Assembly (NCBI GenBank): GCA_965661575.1
Contig: CBFIEJ010000004.1
Coordinates: 1 to 64,000 of the forward strand
DNA from: UA16 sp965661575
GTDB taxonomy: Bacteria; Bacteroidota; Bacteroidia; Flavobacteriales_D; Sanyastnellaceae
Direction of reading: 5' to 3'
DNA: 64,000 nt
Of this stretch, positions 8,133 through 15,691 are shown piece after piece. The notes under the pieces were generated by a model. That model ran no database searches. It had not been told where the DNA came from and was given only the letters and a program-made list of their open reading frames with translations. The position numbers and the translations under genes are program-made. Position 1 is the stretch's first letter. The number at the start of each line of letters is the position of its first letter.

Positions 8133-9710
8133 ATGGCAGAAATCAATCCAGCCGAAGTCTCCTCGATCTTGCGTGAGCAGCTAGCAGGCGTAAAGTCAGC
8201 AGCGGAATTGGAAGAAGTGGGAACCGTCCTACAAGTCGGAGATGGCATTGCGCGCATCTACGGTTTGAGCAATGTTGAATCAGGAGAATTGATCGAATTC
8301 GAGAATGGCGTGCGAGGAATTGCACTCAACCTCGAGGAAGACAACGTAGGAGCCGTTCTGTTGGCGCCATCCGGTGACCTGAAGGAAGGATCATCCGTGA
8401 AGCGAACAGGACAAATCGCTTCCATCAAGGCTGGTGAGGGCATGCTTGGGCGTGTAGTCAACACCCTTGGGGAGCCCATCGACGGAAAAGGCCCGATATC
8501 AGGGGATCTGTATGACATGCCATTGGAGCGAAAGGCGCCAGGTGTAATCTATCGTCAGCCTGTGAGTGAGCCATTGCAGACAGGAATCAAGGCCATTGAC
8601 GCCATGATTCCGATTGGTCGTGGCCAGCGTGAGTTGATCATTGGCGATCGTCAAACGGGGAAAACCACGGTTGCGATTGACACCATCATCAATCAGCGGG
8701 AATTCTACGAAGCTGGAGAGCCCGTGTTCTGCATCTATGTCGCAATCGGACAGAAGGGATCGACAGTTGCAGGCATTGTAAAGATGTTGGAGGAGAACGG
8801 AGCGATGCCGTACACCGTGGTTGTTGCGGCAACCGCATCTGACCCAGCACCGCTTCAGTTTTACGCACCATTTACAGGTGCTGCGATTGGAGAATTTTTC
8901 AGAGATACTGGACGCGCGGCATTGGTGGTGTATGATGATTTGTCAAAGCAAGCGGTAGCATACCGAGAGGTTTCACTGTTGTTGCGTCGTCCTCCAGGAC
9001 GTGAGGCCTACCCCGGAGACGTTTTCTACCTGCACAGCCGACTCCTCGAGCGAGCTGCAAAGGTTATTGGAGAGCAGGAGATTGCTTCTCAGATGAATGA
9101 TTTACCAGCGTCTCTCAAGGACATGGTAAAAGGCGGTGGATCCTTGACGGCATTGCCGATCATTGAGACACAGGCGGGTGACGTTTCAGCTTACATTCCG
9201 ACGAATGTGATTTCGATTACTGATGGACAAATCTTCTTGGAATCCAATCTATTCTTGAGTGGAATCCGACCAGCGATCAATGTTGGTATTTCGGTGAGCC
9301 GTGTGGGAGGTAATGCCCAAATCAAGTCCATGAAGAAGGTTTCAGGAACATTGAAGCTTGACCAGGCTCAGTACCGAGAACTTGAAGCGTTTGCGAAGTT
9401 TGGATCTGACTTGGATGAGGCAACAAAGGCTGTACTCGATAAGGGAGAGCGAAACGTTGAGATTTTGAAGCAAAATCTGAATAGCCCGATGCGTGTAGAG
9501 GATCAAATTGCAATCATCTACTGTGGCGTTGAAGGACTACTCAAGACCGTTCCTGTGAATCGCGTGCAGGAGTTTGAGGTGGCTTACATTGACTACATGC
9601 GCAACAAGCATGCAGACACGATGGAGCAACTCAAGAGCGGAAAGTACGGTGACGAGCAGAAGCAGGTCTTGAAGGCGGCGGCAAAAGAACTGACAGCACA
9701 ATACGCTTAA
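8133..9710 (+). CDS. atpA: ATP synthase F1 subunit alpha
   Basis: A 525-residue protein of standard length. It has the N-terminal beta-barrel domain, the Walker A motif GDRQTGKT at residues 171-178, the signature DDLSKQAVAYREVSLLLRRP and the C-terminal helical domain. It binds nucleotide non-catalytically and forms the head with beta. Beta and epsilon (atpD, atpC) are not in this window; Bacteroidota commonly encode them in a separate locus. Confidence 0.98.
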   Translation: MAEINPAEVSSILREQLAGVKSAAELEEVGTVLQVGDGIARIYGLSNVESGELIEFENGVRGIALNLEEDNVGAVLLAPSGDLKEGSSVKRTGQIASIKAGEGMLGRVVNTLGEPIDGKGPISGDLYDMPLERKAPGVIYRQPVSEPLQTGIKAIDAMIPIGRGQRELIIGDRQTGKTTVAIDTIINQREFYEAGEPVFCIYVAIGQKGSTVAGIVKMLEENGAMPYTVVVAATASDPAPLQFYAPFTGAAIGEFFRDTGRAALVVYDDLSKQAVAYREVSLLLRRPPGREAYPGDVFYLHSRLLERAAKVIGEQEIASQMNDLPASLKDMVKGGGSLTALPIIETQAGDVSAYIPTNVISITDGQIFLESNLFLSGIRPAINVGISVSRVGGNAQIKSMKKVSGTLKLDQAQYRELEAFAKFGSDLDEATKAVLDKGERNVEILKQNLNSPMRVEDQIAIIYCGVEGLLKTVPVNRVQEFEVAYIDYMRNKHADTMEQLKSGKYGDEQKQVLKAAAKELTAQYA

Positions 9711-9714
9711 TCTC

Positions 9715-10596
9715 ATGGCTGGAGGACTCAAAGAAGTAAGGGAGCGAATTGCATCGGTGCAAAACACCATGCAGATCACGTCGGCCATGAAGATGGTCGC
9801 GGCAGCAAAATTGCGTCGTGCACAAGATGCGATTACGCGAATGCGTCCTTATGCTGAAAAACTCCAAGCAGTTCTGTCGAATGTGAGTGCGTCTTTGGAT
9901 GCTGGCGACGGTGTGTTTTCCGAAAAGCGAGAAGTAAAGTCGATCCTGTTTGTGGCAATTACTTCAAACCGAGGGCTGTGCGGCGGGTTCAACAACAACA
10001 TCGTCAAAGCGGTGCGCAACGGAATGAATCAAACGGACGCGACTTGTCACGTCTTGCCCTTGGGGAAGAAGGCGAACGACGCCTTCAAAAAGGATACAAG
10101 CTTGAGTCCAGTAGGTTTTGATGCAGAGGCATGGCAGATATTCGATGACTTGAATTTCGATCGGGCTCAAATTGTTGCAGAGCACATCATGGCACAGTTT
10201 GAATGTGGTCAATACGATGAGGTCAAAATCGTTTACAATCGATTTGTGAACGCGGCAGTGCAAACGGCTACGGTTGAAAATTTCTTACCATTGGAACCAA
10301 TGGAGGAAGAGGCAGGAGCAACAGCAGACAACGATACCGATTACATTTTTGAGCCTTCTCAAGCGGAAATCATCGAACGGATCATTCCAAATTCGTTGAA
10401 GGTTCAATTGTACAAGGGTCTTCTTGACAGCCATGCATCAGAGCACGGGGCAAGAATGACGGCAATGCACCAAGCTACCGAGAATGCAGGAGAGTTGTTG
10501 CGTGACCTTCGCATCTCATACAACAAGGCACGACAAGCCGCAATTACCACGGAGATTCTTGAAATCGTGGCGGGTTCTGAAGCGCTTGGTTCGTAA
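9715..10596 (+). CDS. atpG: ATP synthase F1 subunit gamma
   Basis: A 293-residue protein with the N-terminal shaft helix (LKEVRERIASVQNTMQITSA, MKMVAAAKLRRAQ), a central Rossmann-like part with the SNRGLCGGFNNN loop, and the C-terminal helix containing ARMTAMHQATENA. Gamma is the central rotor that couples c-ring turning to catalysis. It is the last gene of this cluster, 4 bases after atpA; the histidine kinase that follows has its own promoter. Confidence 0.97.
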   Translation: MAGGLKEVRERIASVQNTMQITSAMKMVAAAKLRRAQDAITRMRPYAEKLQAVLSNVSASLDAGDGVFSEKREVKSILFVAITSNRGLCGGFNNNIVKAVRNGMNQTDATCHVLPLGKKANDAFKKDTSLSPVGFDAEAWQIFDDLNFDRAQIVAEHIMAQFECGQYDEVKIVYNRFVNAAVQTATVENFLPLEPMEEEAGATADNDTDYIFEPSQAEIIERIIPNSLKVQLYKGLLDSHASEHGARMTAMHQATENAGELLRDLRISYNKARQAAITTEILEIVAGSEALGS

Positions 10597-10614
10597 AGAA
10601 ACCTTGGCACAGCC

Positions 10615-10644
10615 TTTGCATTTCGTGGTGTCGATGTAGATTCG
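10615..10644 (+). promoter_or_regulatory. Promoter of the NtrY-like kinase gene
   Basis: TTTG at 10615-10618, an 18-nt spacer, and TAGATTCG at 10637-10644, a -7 box with one change from TAnnTTTG. The ATG at 10649 follows after exactly 4 nt, so a leaderless transcript is predicted. Confidence 0.6.
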
Positions 10645-10648
10645 ACAA

Positions 10649-12070
10649 ATGGGATTTCAAACCCGAATATTGCTATCCATGTTGTTGGTCATCGTTTTAT
10701 CGTTGACCGGTACAATGTTTGTTGCTTGGCAATTCGCGAGCAATCAGGAGGAACTGTACAATGCACAGCGATTGACCCGCAAGGAACTCGCGGTGCAACG
10801 GAGCCTTGAATACACGCTCAACAGATTGCCTTACTCGGTCACTACACAGGAGATTCCAAGGATTTTCTCGGATCGAATTTGTGAGTTGGCTGATATCCAT
10901 GGAATGGATATTGCGCTGTACGACTTGGAAGGTTCGATGATGACGGAGTCAACGTTGCAAGAGGTGGATGGTGCCATTGTTCAGTTGGATCCAGAACTGC
11001 TTTGGTCGTTGGACAATGCAACGGTTCGTGTAAAGGGAATGGATTACGGTCCCTTTGTGAATGTTTATTGGAACGTTAAAAACGACCGTGGAGCGGCGAT
11101 CGGAATTGCTGGGGTCCGTTACCAGAAACGAACATTAGAAGAAGGAGATTTCAAGGCTTTTTGGAGTCAATTGGCACCGCTTTATGTGATTCTCCTCATC
11201 GGAGCAGCTTTGATTGCTGCGTTGCTTTCGAGAGGGCTTGTCAACAGCTTGAGGATGATTGGGGATCGTATGCGGGACTTGGAACCAGGCAACGAACAAC
11301 TGCCCATCGAATATCATCGACAGGACGCCATTGGCGAATTGGTGAAGGAATACAACGCATTGTTGACGCAATTGCAATCGGCCGTCGAGGCGCTCGCAAA
11401 ACGCGAACGAGAAGGAGCTTGGCGAATGATGGCAATGCAAGTTGCGCATGAAATCAAGAACCCTTTGACACCAATAAAATTAGGAACGCAACAATTGCAG
11501 CGCGCTTGGAATGATGATAAACCGGACTTTGACGTACGACTGAAGAAACACTGTGAAGTGGTGATACAGCAAATCGACGTCTTGACTGAAATTGCTCAGG
11601 ATTTTTCATCGTTGGCGGCAATTGGTTTGGACAAATTGGAGCCGGTAGACGTCTGCGAGGTTTTGATGGAGTCGGCGTCTCTTTACCGATCAGCAAACGC
11701 ATCAATAGAGTGGGAGTTCAATGGATTCGACGGGAAACATGAGATTCCCGCCACGCGCTCGCACTTGCTCCGAGTATTCAATAACTTGATATTGAATGCA
11801 GTCGAGGCTGTTCGAAATGTGCAAAGTCCGCGCATTGACTTATCAGTCATTCATACGGGTTCATCACTGCAAATTAACGTGAATGATAACGGCCCAGGAA
11901 TTCCTGCGGATCAACTCGAGAAAGTCTTTGAACCTCGCTTTACGACTAAAGGCAGCGGAACAGGACTTGGGTTGACCATCGCACGGTCAATTGTTGACCA
12001 GTTGAACGGGAGATTGGAGGTTGATTCAGACTCTGACAAGGGTACTCGATTCCGAGTGCTTTTCGCATAA
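10649..12070 (+). CDS. NtrY-like membrane sensor histidine kinase
   Basis: A 473-residue protein with two membrane helices (about residues 7-27 and 173-194) flanking an extracytoplasmic sensor, a HAMP region (about 195-250), and an H-box whose phospho-acceptor is H267 in HEIKNPLTPIKLG. The catalytic domain has N-box NLILNAVEAV (about 380), DNGPGIP and GTGLGLTIARSIV. The EIKNPLTPIKL form of the H-box is that of NtrY-type kinases, which usually pair with NtrC-class regulators. No response regulator lies beside it, so its partner is elsewhere. Confidence 0.88.
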   Translation: MGFQTRILLSMLLVIVLSLTGTMFVAWQFASNQEELYNAQRLTRKELAVQRSLEYTLNRLPYSVTTQEIPRIFSDRICELADIHGMDIALYDLEGSMMTESTLQEVDGAIVQLDPELLWSLDNATVRVKGMDYGPFVNVYWNVKNDRGAAIGIAGVRYQKRTLEEGDFKAFWSQLAPLYVILLIGAALIAALLSRGLVNSLRMIGDRMRDLEPGNEQLPIEYHRQDAIGELVKEYNALLTQLQSAVEALAKREREGAWRMMAMQVAHEIKNPLTPIKLGTQQLQRAWNDDKPDFDVRLKKHCEVVIQQIDVLTEIAQDFSSLAAIGLDKLEPVDVCEVLMESASLYRSANASIEWEFNGFDGKHEIPATRSHLLRVFNNLILNAVEAVRNVQSPRIDLSVIHTGSSLQINVNDNGPGIPADQLEKVFEPRFTTKGSGTGLGLTIARSIVDQLNGRLEVDSDSDKGTRFRVLFA

Positions 12071-12081
12071 GACGTGTTTGG

Positions 12082-12846
12082 TCACTGCCTGCATGGAATT
12101 ACAACGGGGCGACTGGGCGTCGCGTCCAGGTCGAATGGTGCTGTCTGGAGGTTCAATAAATGAATGCCGTCCTGAAGCGATTCAGGGGCATAAATAAACT
12201 CTGTAATGGTTGCGTTATGCCGTGGGTTCTCTGGGTAGCGCCAATAAGCGTGGTGAGCCGCTAATGCGCCTCCATCGGATTCACGATCGACAGAAGGAAG
12301 ATCGATCAACCAATGGTTCACCTTCATATCTGCCAACCAAGTGGCGACTTCAGAAGTGAAATAGGCAGGGTTGGTATTGGACCAGTTGCGCGAAGTTTTC
12401 CCGGCGTCATGGGGCAGTGTACGCACAATAATCGCAGGAGGCAGTTGGTGGTCATTGCTCCAATGATGATCACACACCGTTTGCATTTGAGCCAAGGTGA
12501 TGATTTCATCACCGTCGATCTGTTCTGGTTTGATACTGACGAGAAGACAGGGCAAAACAGAAGGAATGGCAACGGCTTCGACAGAGTGCGCTTCTGGTGA
12601 AATGTGTCCGAGGCATTCGGTGTGGGTGCCGTTACCGTGCGGATTAAATGTGACGTTTCTAAAGTTTACGCCTCCTCCTTCAGCCACTGATCCGAGGAAT
12701 CCATTGCTTCGCACAACATCTACCTTCATGTTGTCGACATACCATGCACTCGCACCACCTTGTTCCGCTATGGGAATGCTGAGGTCTACCTCCGGTTCGC
12801 CAGAAGCCGTGAATAATTTACCTCCAAATTCGATGTTCAGTTGCAT
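12082..12846 (-). CDS. Cyclase-family protein (kynurenine formamidase-like metal hydrolase)
   Basis: A 254-residue cytoplasmic protein of the cyclase family. The metal-binding motif is HGNGTHTECLGH at about residues 71-82; in the family this HxGTHxDxxxH pattern binds zinc or manganese, and here Glu stands where Asp is usual. Relatives include arylformamidase of tryptophan breakdown and isatin hydrolase. No other kynurenine-pathway gene is nearby, so the substrate is open. Convergent with the kinase gene, 11 bases apart. Confidence 0.8.
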   Translation of the reverse strand: MQLNIEFGGKLFTASGEPEVDLSIPIAEQGGASAWYVDNMKVDVVRSNGFLGSVAEGGGVNFRNVTFNPHGNGTHTECLGHISPEAHSVEAVAIPSVLPCLLVSIKPEQIDGDEIITLAQMQTVCDHHWSNDHQLPPAIIVRTLPHDAGKTSRNWSNTNPAYFTSEVATWLADMKVNHWLIDLPSVDRESDGGALAAHHAYWRYPENPRHNATITEFIYAPESLQDGIHLLNLQTAPFDLDATPSRPVVIPCRQ

Positions 12847-12884
12847 GTGGATAAAGGATAGCAGAGCCGAAAATTAAGCATAAA

Positions 12885-12913
12885 AAAAGCGGCCCCATGC
12901 AGGAGCCGCTTTT
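12885..12913 (-). terminator. Intrinsic terminator after the outer-membrane protein gene
   Basis: A 12-bp stem with one mismatch (AAAAGCGGCCCC / GGAGCCGCTTTT), a 5-nt loop, and an A-run at 12882-12888 that reads as U-rich in the minus-strand RNA. It lies 24 bases downstream of the barrel protein stop. Confidence 0.75.
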
Positions 12914-12936
12914 CAAAAAAAGTCGTTGTGTCGCGA

Positions 12937-13797
12937 TCAGTCGAACAAGAATCCAATCCGCAAAGCACCTTGGAATACGTTTCCAATGGTGGTATTGCTA
13001 ATGTGATTCGGGAAGTCGTATGGAGCACCATCAGAGTTTTCGAGGTAATCCGTGTAGAATCGACCGTTCTCGTCCAATGCGTCAAACTCGAGCTGTCCAA
13101 CAAATTCACCGGCGACTTCTGCACCTGCTTCTTCCGAGTTGAATGCTTGATTGAATCGGATGTTGAAAGCTGTGAGGTTGTCAGTTGTGATCGTGTGGTT
13201 TCCAAAAGACGTTCGTCCGAAACCAAGACCCGCTTCAAAACCAAGGTAGATGCCATCAGAGAAGTAGTAATCTGCTCCAAATAGCAAATTCAAGCCGATG
13301 GTGTTGTAGCCTTGCTCGTTTCCGACGTTCCAAACCACATACTGGTCAAGTTCGAGGTTTTGTGCATCTGTGACGTCTTGTGGGCCCCAATTTTCTACTG
13401 TTTGAGATCGGTTGCCAATTGTGATTGGAACCTCGATTCCGAAGTAAGGAGACAAGTTGTCCATGCCGTCGAAGTGCATCTCATAGCCAGGAGCGATTCC
13501 GATAGCTGAAGACTTGGTGTTGATATTCAACTGTGGACTCACGGGGTTGGCTTCATTCTCTTCACCGTCTTGGTACCAAGCGTGAACGTCGCTAGAGTTT
13601 GCAATTGAGATGGACAGGCGAAATGCGCGGTTGTCTTCCAAGAAGTTACGGTACTTGATGGTTGAACCATCGATCGGGCTTCCTCCAAATGGCGTAAAGC
13701 TCACCTCGATATTGTGCTCATCACCCATTTGCTTTTGAGCCTGAGTGCCCATTGTGACCAACGCGCTTAGCGCCAGTGTAAACATGAGTTTCTTCAT
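12937..13797 (-). CDS. Outer-membrane beta-barrel protein, function unknown
   Basis: A 286-residue protein starting MKKLMFTLALSALVTMGTQA, a clear signal peptide. An in-frame upstream start at 14004 would add 69 residues antisense to the decarboxylase gene and is rejected. The mature part has alternating beta-strand character, many aromatic residues and a C-terminus (ALRIGFLFD) like a final barrel strand. This resembles outer-membrane porin-like proteins of Bacteroidota. No specific ligand can be named. A terminator follows it. Confidence 0.72.
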   Translation of the reverse strand: MKKLMFTLALSALVTMGTQAQKQMGDEHNIEVSFTPFGGSPIDGSTIKYRNFLEDNRAFRLSISIANSSDVHAWYQDGEENEANPVSPQLNINTKSSAIGIAPGYEMHFDGMDNLSPYFGIEVPITIGNRSQTVENWGPQDVTDAQNLELDQYVVWNVGNEQGYNTIGLNLLFGADYYFSDGIYLGFEAGLGFGRTSFGNHTITTDNLTAFNIRFNQAFNSEEAGAEVAGEFVGQLEFDALDENGRFYTDYLENSDGAPYDFPNHISNTTIGNVFQGALRIGFLFD

Positions 13798-13881
13798 GAT
13801 AGTGTGTTGTGTTTCTAGAATTTCAGTTGCAAGAAAGGGAAAAAAGGCAGAACTCCGCAGGATTCGCACGAACTTTCGAAC

Positions 13882-15348
13882 ATGAATGCGTTTGAAAAAC
13901 CGACGAACCCCTCCCATTGGTCGAATCAGTATGATTTGGATCGCTTCGAAAAGAGCGGCCAAGACACCCTCGAATTGTTGACGCGTTACCTCAAGCTTTC
14001 GCATTCAACAGAATTGAAATTTGTGCTGCCTTCGCATGATCCAAACGAACGGTTAGCGATGTGGCGTGAGGAGATGTCGCAGGGACCAGACGATGGCAAC
14101 GGCTTGATTCGCAAGGATCTCATGACGCGTGTTTTGGAACGTTCGAACCACCTGCACGACCCGCGCTATGCGGGGCATCAAGTGGCCGTTCCTCTACCAG
14201 AACTCGCATGGATCAGCGCGGCTACCGCGATGATAAATAATGGCATGGCCATCGACGAAATGGGTCCTGCGAGTTCACCCATGGAAGAAGCAGTGATGCG
14301 ATCCATTGCGCAGTTTATGGGATTGGGAGACGATGCCGCGGGTATTTTGTGCCACGGTGGAACATTGGCCAACCTGACGGCGCTGCTAGCAGCGCGGCAG
14401 TGCAAATCTGAAAGTGATGAATGGAGCGAGGGCACCTCGGAATCTTATGCGGTTTTGGTCAGTGAGCAGGCGCACTACTGTGTGGATCGTGCGGTGCGTG
14501 TCATGGGGTGGGGTGAGCAGGGAACGATTCATGTGCCAACGGATGATGGGCATCGGATTCGACCAGAGGCGCTCGAAGAGGCTTATGCCGAAGCAGAACG
14601 CAAAGGGTTGAAAGTTTTGAGCGTTGTGGGCAGCGCATGCACCACATCTTCCGGCGCCTTTGACGATCTCAATGCACTGGCGGACTTTGCCCAATCCAAG
14701 AGTTTATGGTTTCATGTTGATGGAGCACACGGTGCGGGTCAGATTTTTTCGAAGCGGCACGCCAATGCATTGAGCGGTCTGCATCGCGCTGATTCTGTTG
14801 CGATGGATTTTCATAAGATGTTGGGTGTTCCGGCTTTGTGCACGGGACTTTTTTACCGTCGTTCTCAAGATGCGTATTCCGCTTTTTCACAACGTGCGGA
14901 TTACTTGTATGAGCAAGGGGAAGAGGACGAATGGTGGAACTTGAGTAAACGCACTTTTGAGTGCACCAAACGCATGTTGAGTGTTGCGGTTTTCGGTATT
15001 TGGGAACAGCATGGACCAAGACTTTGGGAGAGCCTTGTGGATCAATTGGTAGGGAATGCACAAACATTTGCTGCCACTGTTGAGGAGCGCGAAGGATGGC
15101 AGCTTTTTGCGCTCCCGCAATCCAACATCGTTTGTTTTCGCTCCACAAAATGGGACAACTCACTTCTGAGAAGACTGATGGTCGAGCATGGCCCGCATTA
15201 CATCGTAAAAACTGAATTCAGTGGTGAAACGTGGCTGCGCTGTACGTTTCAGAACCCGTTCACAACGGAAGTGATTTCCACGTCAATCTTGACGCGTTTG
15301 GAAGCACTGGGTATGGAATGGGAAAGCGCTCAGAATAACAGTCAATAA
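13882..15348 (+). CDS. Group II PLP-dependent decarboxylase
   Basis: A 488-residue fold-type I PLP enzyme. The cofactor lysine is K312 in DFHKMLGVP, preceded by the phosphate-binding and Asp motifs including FHVDGAHGAG. Family members decarboxylate glutamate, aspartate, 2,4-diaminobutyrate or aromatic amino acids. A PanP-like aspartate 1-decarboxylase, which supplies beta-alanine, is attractive because panC lies 4.5 kb away without the adjacent panD seen in many relatives. This is inference. A weak -7-like box AACTTTCG ends 3 nt before the ATG. The gene overlaps the 3' end of the convergent knot-protein gene by 7 bases. Confidence 0.82.
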   Translation: MNAFEKPTNPSHWSNQYDLDRFEKSGQDTLELLTRYLKLSHSTELKFVLPSHDPNERLAMWREEMSQGPDDGNGLIRKDLMTRVLERSNHLHDPRYAGHQVAVPLPELAWISAATAMINNGMAIDEMGPASSPMEEAVMRSIAQFMGLGDDAAGILCHGGTLANLTALLAARQCKSESDEWSEGTSESYAVLVSEQAHYCVDRAVRVMGWGEQGTIHVPTDDGHRIRPEALEEAYAEAERKGLKVLSVVGSACTTSSGAFDDLNALADFAQSKSLWFHVDGAHGAGQIFSKRHANALSGLHRADSVAMDFHKMLGVPALCTGLFYRRSQDAYSAFSQRADYLYEQGEEDEWWNLSKRTFECTKRMLSVAVFGIWEQHGPRLWESLVDQLVGNAQTFAATVEEREGWQLFALPQSNIVCFRSTKWDNSLLRRLMVEHGPHYIVKTEFSGETWLRCTFQNPFTTEVISTSILTRLEALGMEWESAQNNSQ

Positions 15349-15674
15349 AGCATGTGCTGCTTGCTTTTATCGCGCCATCCTGCTTGGTTTTTGTACTTCA
15401 CGAAGAAGATTTTCAAATCACTTTGATTGGCGTACTCAGCGAAAAACACTTTTTTCTCGGCTTGGTTGCCGTATTCCACAAAGTACCATAACCCCTCATT
15501 TCCTTTGGCTTGATTGGCATAATCAACCTTGAAGACTTTCAGGTCACACTGATTTTCATACTCAACGACAAACACATTGAGATCAGCTTGATTGGCATAT
15601 TGTGAAGAGAACACATTCTGAGCGCAGGCAATGGCACTGATCAAGCAAAGAATAAAAGCAATCACTGGTCGCAT
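15342..15674 (-). CDS. Small secreted repeat protein, probable 7(1) septoil-knot family
   Basis: A 110-residue protein with signal peptide MRPVIAFILCLISAIACAQ, followed by six short repeats of the form [VI]F-x-x-x-Y-x-NQ-x-x-x-K (for example VFVVEYENQCDLK, VFFAEYANQSDLK, IFFVKYKNQAG) and a basic tail WRDKSKQHMLY. This pattern matches a Bacteroidota family I know as the 7(1) septoil knot domain (DUF6150-like), which is predicted to fold into a very deeply knotted small beta protein. The cellular role is unknown. It is the last gene of the minus-strand run, 17 bases after glmS. The start at 15743 would overlap glmS and is rejected. Confidence 0.72.
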   Translation of the reverse strand: MRPVIAFILCLISAIACAQNVFSSQYANQADLNVFVVEYENQCDLKVFKVDYANQAKGNEGLWYFVEYGNQAEKKVFFAEYANQSDLKIFFVKYKNQAGWRDKSKQHMLY

Positions 15675-15691
15675 GGTGAATTTGGTCTTTG

